Source: Solirubrobacterales bacterium (GTDB lineage Bacteria; Actinomycetota; Thermoleophilia; Solirubrobacterales; Solirubrobacteraceae). Taken from it: a stretch of 7,018 bases of DNA. The DNA lies in NCBI GenBank assembly GCA_003157595.1, contig PMKB01000356.1, positions 1 to 7,018 on the forward strand. Direction: 5' to 3'. The notes under the pieces were generated by a model. That model saw only the letters and a program-made list of their open reading frames with translations, was not told where the DNA came from and did not search any database. How positions within the stretch are numbered: the stretch's first letter is position 1; the number at the start of each line of letters is the position of its first letter. Both the position numbers and the translations under genes were made by a program. Below, in pieces: positions 1 through 5,382 of this stretch.

Positions 1-129
1 GCCGCGGCCGCCGCCAGGCCGAGCCTCGTGCGCCGGTGTGTCTTGAGCCTCAGCCGCAACATCGTGCTGCGCATGGCACTCCTCATGTGCGTACATCTGA
101 ACCGAAGGTGCCGCGTCTTTAGAAGTCAT
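1..129 (-). CDS. Possible N-terminal fragment of an unknown protein, running off the left edge
   Basis: Reading leftwards from an ATG at 129, the frame stays open to the window edge (43 codons). It begins MTSKDAAPSVQMYAHEEC and continues with a hydrophilic, His/Glu/Ala-rich stretch. The composition looks protein-like, but I recognise no family. No good Shine-Dalgarno sequence lies just upstream of the ATG. An open frame of this length is not unusual in GC-rich DNA, so this is a tentative call; the remainder lies outside the window. Confidence 0.25.
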   Translation of the reverse strand, partial: MTSKDAAPSVQMYAHEECHAQHDVAAEAQDTPAHEARPGGGRG

Positions 130-180
130 GGTCGCATCTTGGTCGCGAGCCAGCGCAATCGCGAGCGTTTACGGGCGCGA

Positions 181-230
181 GCCACGCTCTACGGAACCGA
201 ACGTCAGAGGTTCGAATCCTCTCGGGCGCG
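181..230 (+). pseudogene. 3' half of a tRNA-Arg-like gene (5' half missing)
   Basis: Positions 206-222 form a perfect tRNA T arm: AGAGG, loop TTCGAAT, CCTCT. A 7-nt acceptor 3' strand CGGGCGC (223-229) and a discriminator G (230) follow. Upstream there is a 5-nt variable loop (201-205), and an anticodon loop CTACGGA (189-195) that would read ACG, arginine. The expected 5' acceptor strand GCGCCCG and the D arm are absent. The anticodon stem (184-188 with 196-200) pairs at only three of five positions, and no CCA is encoded. The T arm and acceptor are too well formed for chance, but the gene cannot fold as a full tRNA. It is probably a decayed or truncated copy, such as the residue left where an integrating element recombined into a tRNA 3' end. 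Confidence 0.6.
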
Positions 231-592
231 CTGGGCAGGCCTGCAAGGGCCGGGCGGCGAACCCTGGCCACCAACGATCGGTGACACCGTCATGCGGCAT
301 CGAACGGTACCGGCAACCTGATCGCATACGGCTCGAGGCGGAGTCACGCGTGACGAGGCGGTGCGCGTGACCGCGTTGCGCGAACTCAATCACACAGTCA
401 CGCTCGCATCGCGCCGGGAGCGGGGGCGGGAGCGGATCCTGCCGCCGACGTGGCGGCCGATGCGCTACTGCTTTCTCAGTGCACGAGCAGCAGCGCCGCC
501 AGAGCGTGCCGCGCTGCTGCTTTCGCCCGTCAGAGCGAGCCGTCGAGCTATTCGTCTCGTTGACTTTCCCGGCCACCGCCGCGTCGGTCGCC
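231..592. other. Intergenic stretch with no supported gene
   Basis: Between the tRNA remnant and the stop of the small secreted protein I find no reading frame with a ribosome binding site, a recognisable motif or a plausible product. The open frames here have Arg-rich, low-complexity translations typical of spurious frames in GC-rich DNA, and one runs antisense through the tRNA remnant. The only clear structure is the hairpin at 486-521. Confidence 0.5.
486..521 (-). terminator. Strong hairpin downstream of the small secreted protein; possible terminator
   Basis: AGCAGCAGCGC (486-496) and GCGCTGCTGCT (511-521) form a perfect 11-bp stem with a 14-nt loop. It lies about 70-100 bases beyond the stop codon of the minus-strand gene ending at 593. 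No T-run follows on either strand, so it is not a canonical intrinsic terminator. In high-GC actinobacteria hairpins without a U-tract can still end transcription, hence the tentative call. Confidence 0.3.
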
Positions 593-1120
593 TCATTGGC
601 TATTCGTCTTGGCGGTGAACTTCATTGTGAGGGGACCGCAGCTCTTGCTGAAGCCGCCAACCCCGGTCAGGTGCTGCGTGAACGTGAACGTGCCGGTGGC
701 GGTCTTCGCGGTCTTGAACTTGCCCGCGACCGCGGTCGTGGTGACGGTCTTTGTCCCCGCCTTGGTGTTCGCGTACGTGAACTTGACGCCCGTGACCGAG
801 AAGTGGCCCGTGGCGGAAACCGGGATCGTTCCGACCTTGATGATCCCGGACGTGATGGCATATGGGTTGCCGGTGATCGTGCCGCCGGGGATGCACCCGA
901 TGTTGCCGTACTGGAACAGCAGCAGACTGCTGCCGTCGCCCGAAACCGTGAAGGTGACCGGGCCGCGGAAGCCGTTGACCGCCGGCGCCGCGGTATGGCC
1001 CGAGTACGTCTTGCCGGCCAAGGGGAGGGCGGCAAGCGCGGCGGTCGCCAGCAGCAGGCCGAGCGCTGTCGCAAGTACCGCGATCAGTGTCCGCGAGCGA
1101 GATGTGAGGTTGCGATGCAT
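593..1120 (-). CDS. Small secreted beta-rich protein, function unknown (175 aa)
   Basis: The start is an ATG at 1120, with a strong GAAGGAG ribosome binding site (1128-1134) seven bases upstream. Residues 1-30 are a classical signal peptide: Arg-containing n-region, hydrophobic core (LIAVLATALGLLLATAA) and a probable cleavage site LA|A near residue 30. The mature part is about 145 residues, rich in Thr, Gly, Val and Lys, with alternating hydrophobic/polar strands (for example VTFTVSGDG, GTFTFTQHLTG) that suggest one all-beta domain. It has only two cysteines (C76 and C161), which could form a disulfide after export. There is no membrane anchor, sortase motif or catalytic signature. I infer an extracellular or cell-surface protein. 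Its divergent neighbour is also secreted, so the intergenic region may hold two promoters, but no functional link is shown. I recognise no named family. Confidence 0.85.
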   Translation of the reverse strand: MHRNLTSRSRTLIAVLATALGLLLATAALAALPLAGKTYSGHTAAPAVNGFRGPVTFTVSGDGSSLLLFQYGNIGCIPGGTITGNPYAITSGIIKVGTIPVSATGHFSVTGVKFTYANTKAGTKTVTTTAVAGKFKTAKTATGTFTFTQHLTGVGGFSKSCGPLTMKFTAKTNSQ

Positions 1121-1127
1121 TGCTTTC

Positions 1128-1134
1128 TCCTTCT
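1128..1134 (-). promoter_or_regulatory. Ribosome binding site of the small secreted protein
   Basis: GAAGGAG on the minus strand, seven bases from the ATG at 1120. It fixes both the start and the coding strand of the 175-aa gene, against the long plus-strand frames that cross it. Confidence 0.8.
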
Positions 1135-1492
1135 TCCGTATCGGAGGAGCGGCTCATGTGACTACTGGGTCTCTGGTCGCCCGGCGCGCCGTAGCGTCAG
1201 GGCGATGGGGCCACGCTCATCCGAGCGGCTGACGGCCGGGTGCGACCGACCAGCCGCTCCAAGCTGTTGCTTTGCCACGCATTACAGAGCCGGACGGGCG
1301 AACCCACATCCGTTGCCGCCACGAACCCGAGTCCGGGATTTGAGGCAGTCGCGGCGGGCGTCGATGCCCCGCGTCCCCACTCGCGCTCGACGACCGCTGC
1401 CCGTATCCTGGACCGCGGTCGTGGACGACGCCGACATGCGGAGCTGCCGCAACGGAGTCGTGCGAGCGGCCATCGGACTTCTGCATGAGCCG
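1135..1492. other. Intergenic region between two divergent secreted-protein genes
   Basis: About 360 bases separate the two divergent genes, and promoters for both should lie here. I see no convincing -35/-10 pair. TATCCT at 1404-1409 could be a -10 for the rightward gene, followed at once by the 10-bp palindrome GACCGCGGTC (1411-1420), but a matching -35 is missing. Several frames are open across the region on both strands, and none has a ribosome binding site or a credible protein. Confidence 0.45.
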
Positions 1493-1498
1493 AGGAGG
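1493..1498 (+). promoter_or_regulatory. Ribosome binding site of the large secreted protein
   Basis: AGGAGG lies four bases before the ATG at 1503 and one base before the ATG at 1500. The upstream ATG at 1485 has no comparable site, so this sequence favours the 1503 start, although the spacing is short. Confidence 0.6.
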
Positions 1499-1502
1499 GA
1501 TG

Positions 1503-4238
1503 ATGCGCAGAGCTATCGGGTTGGGGGCCGCGACGTTCGCGGCGTTGGCGCTGTGGAGTGGCAACGCGCTGGCGAGCACGACGTTCCAGCCGCGTGTCGG
1601 TGGGGCGCTCGGACTCTTCCCCTCCTACGCAAACACCGACATCGCGACGGGTTCCCAGACGGCCGTCGACTACCACGGCGGCGCGGTCATGGCCGCGAGC
1701 GTCACCGTCCACACGATCTTCTGGGTGCCGTCCGGCTACTCCTTCACCGCCGGCTACGAGGTGCTCGTGAAACAGTTCCTGGCCGACGCGACCGCCGCGA
1801 GCGGCGCGACGAGCAACGTCTTCTCGGTCCTGCGCGAGTACGGGGAGCAGACCGGTGCCGCCACCGCGGTGCCTGGGAGCTACTCGATCGCCTACGACGC
1901 GACGAGCGACTCAACCGACGACGTCGACGCCTATCCGTCGTCGGGCGGCTGCGCGTCGCCCAGCGGCGTGCCGACCTGCCTGACCGACGGCCAAGTGCAG
2001 GCTGAGATCGACGCGGTCGCGCCGGCGGACGAGCGCGGCCTGGGCAATCTCTGGTTCGTGCTGCTGCCGCCCAACGTCGATGAATGCATCACCGCCGGCT
2101 CCTGCGGCACCAGCAGCTTCGCTGGCTATCACGAGGCAATGGACCGAGCCGGCGGCGTGACCATCTACGGTGTGATCATCGACCCGATCGTCGAGGCCGT
2201 GTCTGGACCGGGCGGCGATCCCGAGGGTAATCCCGACGCCGAGGCGACGATCGACACCGTCGCCCACGAGACCGTTGAGGCGATCACCGATCCCGAGGGC
2301 ACTGGCTGGATGGACCCCAACGGCTTCGAGGCGGGCGACAAGTGCGAGATTGGCCCGCAGATCGGGAACCCGCTCGGCTACGCCGCGAACGGCTCGCCCT
2401 ACGACCAGCTCATCGACGCGCACGAGTACCTGATTCAGGAGATGTGGTCCAACGACGACGGGGGCTGCGTGCAGCGAACGACCCAGACCGCATCGCCGCT
2501 CCCGCTCCCCCAGATCAACCTGACGCAGTTCAGCAGCACGGTGAGCGGCAACATCGGCTCCAGCGCGGCCGGCGTGCGGGTCACCGTTGCTGTCTATCGC
2601 TCGCGTCGGCACGCGAGCTCGGGCGCGACCACGCCGCTGAGCGCGCTCGCGACCAAGGTGGTCCGGGCTTCCACGACCACCGGCGCGGACGGAGCGTGGT
2701 CGCTGTCCGCAGCGCCCTTCGCCGTCGGCGACGACCGCGACCTCATCACGGTCACCTACTCGGGCACGACGCTGCTGCCGGACTTCATCACGACCGGCAA
2801 CGGCGGCAATCCGTTCGCGGAAGCGGGGTGGACCGGCTGGTCCGACCTCGACAACGGCGCCGACGTCAGCAACCGCAGCGGCGGGTTCGTGACGCTGGGT
2901 CCGTGCTTCCAGACGGGCGTGCTCACGCTCGTAGTCGGCGGCACCGACTACTCGGCGACTGACACCTGCAACACGCAGACCGACACCTCGACGATCGCAA
3001 CCGGGCCGATCTCCGCCGGCGAAGCGGTCACTGTGAGCTCGGTTGACAACCGCGCGTTCACTCAGCCGCAGCGGGTTGGGCCGTCGCTTGACCCGCAGGG
3101 CAACGAGACGGGCGCGCTCGTCAAGCTCACCGTGAAACTCGGCGAGCCCGGCGCGCAGTCGACGTTCAGCAGTCCGCTTGCGGACGTCCTGCCGCTCATG
3201 AGGCTGACGGGCTTCCCCACGTGCGCGGCCGACCTGCAGTTCGGCGCGGCCGCTTGCTCGGGCCTGGTGCCCGGCGCCAAGTACAGCGTGACCCGCGCAC
3301 GGGGCGCCGACACGCTCTCCGGCCGTGCCGACTACGCAGGCATCCTTGTGGTCGGACCGTTCCGCGGCGCGCCGCCGCTGACCGGCGGCGACGTCCTGAC
3401 GCTGAGCAACGGACGAAGGGTGCTGACTACGCTGCACCTGGCGCACCTCCGAGCTGTGATCGACAGCGAGCAGACGGTGCTCGGCGCCGGCAGCATGTGC
3501 CAGCCCGGCCTCTACTACGGAGCGCCTCCGTCGATGCCGTCCTCGGCCAGTTCGGTCGCCGGGCTGACGGGCCAGAGCGGCGCAACGCTGACCGGCCGGA
3601 TCTGCCCGCTGGGCGGGTCGGCGGAGGGCCTCTCGGGTGCGGCGATCGTGCAGGCCGACGACCGCAGCGGTGGTCTCACCGAGACGGAGGTCGCCGACAT
3701 ATCGAGCACCTCCCCGATCGACGGCGAGACGGTCTACGGGCGATTCACCGCGCGGGCGCAGGCGTCCTTCCTCGGGCTCCACGACAGGGTCATCCCGAGT
3801 GCATATCCCATTTCGCTGACGATCACACCGGCGAACGCCACTAAGCCGGCGATCAAGCTCAACGACGTCAACACCGGGTCGGGCACGCCGATAGGACCCC
3901 TGAAGCCGGGGACCTATGACGCGACCTGGACCTGGCGCGATTTCAATGGCGACTCACGCACGATCGCCACGAGCTTCGTGGAGGAGCCGGCGAACGGACC
4001 CAAGGACTCCGGGAGCTCTCCGGCCAAGCAGAAGGTTGACTGCCCCCTCGCCAGGAGCACGATCGTCTGCGAGCTGCGCCACGGACGGCTTCACCTCAGC
4101 GGCACCGTCCAAAGGCTCGTCCGCAGCCCGCGCCAGTCCGGCTCGCGCAACCACGTGAGCTTCACGATCAAGCTCGACCTCGCGTTCCCCGAGCTGCGCC
4201 TCTCCGACGCCACTCGCACGGCGCTCGCACTTGGGTGA
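1503..4238 (+). CDS. Large secreted protein with HExxE motif (EXORDIUM/metallopeptidase-like N-terminal domain) and beta-rich C-terminal region
   Basis: The protein has 911 residues from ATG 1503; 1485 and 1500 are in-frame alternatives. Residues 1-24 are a signal peptide with a probable cleavage site NALA|STTF. Residues about 25-326 form one domain. It opens with YHGGAVMAASVTVHTIFWVPSG and holds the motif HETVEAITDP (H255, E256, E259), followed by GWMDPNGFEAGDKC (W269 to C281). An H-E-x-x-E motif followed by Trp and an Asp-x-Cys segment recalls EXORDIUM/Phi_1-like proteins and zinc-peptidase folds; this comes from memory of such motifs and is not a database match. Residues about 337-830 are beta-rich, with Ig-like stretches (for example TTGADGAWSLS) and scattered cysteine pairs. 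Residues 842-911 are basic and start with a Cys-containing segment. There is no transmembrane anchor or sorting motif, so it is probably released or loosely wall-bound. Proteolytic activity is inferred only. The TGA stop (4236-4238) lies inside a mobile-element inverted repeat, so the true C-terminus may once have been different. Confidence 0.85.
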   Translation: MRRAIGLGAATFAALALWSGNALASTTFQPRVGGALGLFPSYANTDIATGSQTAVDYHGGAVMAASVTVHTIFWVPSGYSFTAGYEVLVKQFLADATAASGATSNVFSVLREYGEQTGAATAVPGSYSIAYDATSDSTDDVDAYPSSGGCASPSGVPTCLTDGQVQAEIDAVAPADERGLGNLWFVLLPPNVDECITAGSCGTSSFAGYHEAMDRAGGVTIYGVIIDPIVEAVSGPGGDPEGNPDAEATIDTVAHETVEAITDPEGTGWMDPNGFEAGDKCEIGPQIGNPLGYAANGSPYDQLIDAHEYLIQEMWSNDDGGCVQRTTQTASPLPLPQINLTQFSSTVSGNIGSSAAGVRVTVAVYRSRRHASSGATTPLSALATKVVRASTTTGADGAWSLSAAPFAVGDDRDLITVTYSGTTLLPDFITTGNGGNPFAEAGWTGWSDLDNGADVSNRSGGFVTLGPCFQTGVLTLVVGGTDYSATDTCNTQTDTSTIATGPISAGEAVTVSSVDNRAFTQPQRVGPSLDPQGNETGALVKLTVKLGEPGAQSTFSSPLADVLPLMRLTGFPTCAADLQFGAAACSGLVPGAKYSVTRARGADTLSGRADYAGILVVGPFRGAPPLTGGDVLTLSNGRRVLTTLHLAHLRAVIDSEQTVLGAGSMCQPGLYYGAPPSMPSSASSVAGLTGQSGATLTGRICPLGGSAEGLSGAAIVQADDRSGGLTETEVADISSTSPIDGETVYGRFTARAQASFLGLHDRVIPSAYPISLTITPANATKPAIKLNDVNTGSGTPIGPLKPGTYDATWTWRDFNGDSRTIATSFVEEPANGPKDSGSSPAKQKVDCPLARSTIVCELRHGRLHLSGTVQRLVRSPRQSGSRNHVSFTIKLDLAFPELRLSDATRTALALG

Positions 4239-4253
4239 GGCTGTCGCATAAAC
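4231..4253 (+). repeat. Left terminal inverted repeat of the MITE-like element
   Basis: The core is GAGGCTGTCGCATAAAC (4237-4253), matched in inverted orientation at 4394-4416 with two mismatches over 23 nt. It contains the last two codons and the TGA stop of the large secreted protein. Confidence 0.65.
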
Positions 4254-4286
4254 CCGCGCCGGCCTCACTCAAACCCTTCTGAGGGT

Positions 4287-4334
4287 GGGGTCGAGAATGC
4301 CGACACTCGCGCGTGACGCGCTCTGCTCGACCCC
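4287..4334. repeat. Internal inverted repeat within the MITE-like element
   Basis: GGGGTCGAG (4287-4295) and CTCGACCCC (4326-4334) are perfect 9-nt inverted repeats separated by 30 nt. Transcribed RNA could form a stem here. Such internal structure is common in MITEs, but no function can be assigned. Confidence 0.5.
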
Positions 4335-4393
4335 GCGGCTCGCACTGGCTCGCACGGCCGTCGCAGCGAGCGTGCCCAGCTTTTCGCCGACGC

Positions 4394-4416
4394 GTTTATC
4401 CGACAGCCTCGCCCAA
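4394..4416 (-). repeat. Right terminal inverted repeat of the MITE-like element
   Basis: This is the inverted partner of 4231-4253, matching at 21 of 23 positions. Its outer end abuts, and in the hairpin overlaps, a second related terminus that begins at 4416. Confidence 0.65.
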
Positions 4417-4425
4417 GGCTGTCGG
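4400..4425. repeat. Perfect 10-bp hairpin formed by two back-to-back element ends
   Basis: CCGACAGCCT (4400-4409) and AGGCTGTCGG (4416-4425) pair perfectly around a 6-nt loop. The left arm belongs to the MITE right end. The right arm begins AGGCTGTCGGGGAAAG, reads into the transposase remnant and probably represents the terminal repeat on the 3' side of that insertion sequence. Aligned from one base further out, the two termini agree at 13 of 17 positions. The hairpin could also stop or stabilise transcripts, but no T-run follows. Confidence 0.55.
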
Positions 4426-4500
4426 GGAAAGTCGTCGCGTGTCGCGGATGCCGACGCGCGCGGGCAGCGGTAGCTGTCGGGCCGGGTGTGATCGTGCAGG

Positions 4501-4889
4501 TCAGCCGGTGGCTGCTGCCATCTGGTGGGTGTGGAGCTTGCGAGGCTGTGGGTGGCGGCGATCAGTCGCCATTCGTAGAGCGCGGCGGCGCGGTCGCGGC
4601 GTTGGAGGCGGTCGATCCGGCGGTTGTGTTTTGTGTGTCCGAACACGGGCTCGGCGGTCTGTTGCTGGTGGATCGCGTGCCCGTGCTCGGTCTCAGCACG
4701 CGGCGCATGTGGTCGAAGAGTCAGCCGTCCAGCTGACACGTGGTTTCTCTTTGAGGTCTGAGTCCGCGGGGTGCGGGTGCCGTTGGCGACGATCTCCTCA
4801 ATCTGGCGTTTGTGCCGGTAACCGGCGTCCGCGACGACGACCCCGGGACGCTCGCTCACGCCTGCCAGCTCGAGCTGCGTCTGATACAA
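4501..4889 (-). pseudogene. Decayed C-terminal remnant of an IS1182-type DDE transposase
   Basis: Reading leftwards from about 4880, the translation gives ELAGVSERPGVVVADAGYRH, the block typical of the second catalytic Asp. After several frame changes comes QQQTAEPVFGHTKHNRRIDR, then LYEWRLIAATHSL, the hallmark C-terminal block of IS1182-like (DDE_Tnp_1_6-type) transposases, whose Glu is the probable third acidic residue. Expected pieces are scattered over the three frames: KRK-PRVSW near 4742, FDHMRRVL near 4700-4720, ETEHGHAI near 4670-4690, and a final KLHTHQMAAATG ending in a TGA at 4501-4503. At least four frame disruptions are therefore needed. The N-terminal half with the first catalytic Asp is missing; the breakpoint lies near 4880. 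It is not functional. It is an old insertion fragment between the large secreted protein and the dehydratase genes. Confidence 0.8.
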
Positions 4890-4897
4890 GATGTCGC

Positions 4898-5041
4898 ATG
4901 TCCGACGCGAGGGAACAGATCGATCAAGCTGTATCGACGGCCCAGCTCGCCGACTGGCTCGACGCGAAGCGCGCTCGCCGAGCGCCGAGTCCTATAGAGC
5001 AAACGAGAGTGCCATGGCAAAGCTCGAAGAGTCAACGCTGA
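4898..5041 (+). CDS. Possible small ORF or gene remnant upstream of the dehydratase (47 aa)
   Basis: From ATG 4898 the frame reads MSDAREQIDQAVSTAQLADW and continues to a TGA at 5039-5041. The first 25 residues have a natural, helix-like composition unlike the Arg-rich spurious frames around them, while the last 20 look random. No ribosome binding site is visible, and the ORF overlaps the start of the next gene by 28 bases in another frame. It may be a leader peptide, the 5' remnant of a gene broken by the insertion sequence, or chance. Confidence 0.2.
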   Translation: MSDAREQIDQAVSTAQLADWLDAKRARRAPSPIEQTRVPWQSSKSQR

Positions 5042-5382
5042 AGAGCCCCACCGCTGCGCCGGCCGGCGACGCTCCGGCGCCCTACGTCCGCCTCGGGGCC
5101 CAGGACAACGTGGTCGTCCTCGCGCGCCACGTCGACGTCGGCGATTCCTTCGCCGGCCCCGCCGGGGAGGTCTGGACGATGTCGGCGCATCTCGACATCG
5201 GCAACAAGCTGGCAGCGGCGCCGATCGCAGCCGGGGAGCGTGTGATCAAGGTCGGCGTTCCGATCGGGACAGCCACGCGGGCAATCGAGTCCGGCGAGCA
5301 TGTGCATTCGCACAATCTCCGTAGCGACTACATCCCGATCGAGGTGGAGGAGGAACACGGTGACAACCGCGGCGCCGACTGA
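5014..5382 (+). CDS. UxaA-family dehydratase small subunit (SAF domain)
   Basis: The product has 122 residues and starts MAKLEESTLK from ATG 5014; the upstream in-frame ATG at 4891 would add a non-conserved extension. After a Pro/Ala-rich leader of about 25 residues comes a single SAF domain. It contains DNVVVLARHVDVGD and the family hallmark VGVPIGTATRAIESGEHVHS, followed by HN (H96, H98, H100, N101). In altronate and galactarate dehydratases this domain is the N-terminal part and contributes to the active site; in split enzymes, as in SuyA of sulfolactate sulfo-lyase, it is a separate subunit. The protein is cytoplasmic. It overlaps the large-subunit gene by 23 bases, so the two are co-translated and must form one enzyme. 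Altronate dehydratase is favoured by the KDG-kinase-like neighbour; sulfolactate sulfo-lyase remains possible. The ribosome binding site is weak (ACGAGAG). Confidence 0.88.
   Translation: MAKLEESTLKSPTAAPAGDAPAPYVRLGAQDNVVVLARHVDVGDSFAGPAGEVWTMSAHLDIGNKLAAAPIAAGERVIKVGVPIGTATRAIESGEHVHSHNLRSDYIPIEVEEEHGDNRGAD
5346..5353 (+). promoter_or_regulatory. Ribosome binding site of the dehydratase large subunit
   Basis: GGAGGAGG lies inside the 3' end of the small-subunit gene, six bases before GTG 5360. It identifies GTG as the start of the large subunit and explains translational coupling through the 23-base overlap. Confidence 0.8.

Larger units (their letters stand above)
4231..4416. mobile_element. 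MITE-like element, about 186 bp, with 23-nt terminal inverted repeats
   Basis: The left end (4231-4253) begins TTGGGTGAGGCTGTCGCATA. The complement of the right end (4394-4416) begins TTGGGCGAGGCTGTCGGATA. The two 23-nt arms differ at only two positions. The interior encodes no protein of its own and contains a second inverted repeat (4287-4295 with 4326-4334). Size, terminal repeats and lack of coding fit a non-autonomous element. The adjacent transposase remnant ends in a similar sequence, which suggests the same transposase family once mobilised it. I could not find a target-site duplication, and the exact outer boundary (TTGGG or GAGGCTG) is uncertain. Confidence 0.6.

Noticed and set aside
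169..576. Minus-strand open frame with the peptide GFEPLTFGSVERGSRP
   Set aside because: This peptide comes from the antisense of the tRNA remnant, a well-known source of false protein annotations.
609..1232. Plus-strand open frame opposite the small secreted protein
   Set aside because: The minus-strand frame has the signal peptide and the GAAGGAG site, and this frame has neither.
1404..1420. TATCCT followed by the palindrome GACCGCGGTC as promoter and operator
   Set aside because: There is no matching -35, and short GC palindromes are common here. The same GACCGCGGTCGTGG string also occurs within coding sequence at 728-741.
479..2005. Long plus-strand open frame of about 508 codons
   Set aside because: It runs across a well-supported minus-strand gene, an intergenic region and the start of another gene in a different frame. 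Its product is Arg-rich and low in structure, typical of spurious frames in GC-rich DNA.
1911..3782. Long minus-strand open frame of about 623 codons
   Set aside because: It is antisense to the large secreted protein, which has a signal peptide, ribosome binding site and motif. The antisense translation is Arg/Ala/Val-rich without any recognisable domain.
4313..5041. Plus-strand open frame of 242 codons across the mobile-element region
   Set aside because: Most of it is antisense to the transposase remnant and Arg/Gly-rich. Only the last 47 codons were kept, as a tentative small ORF.
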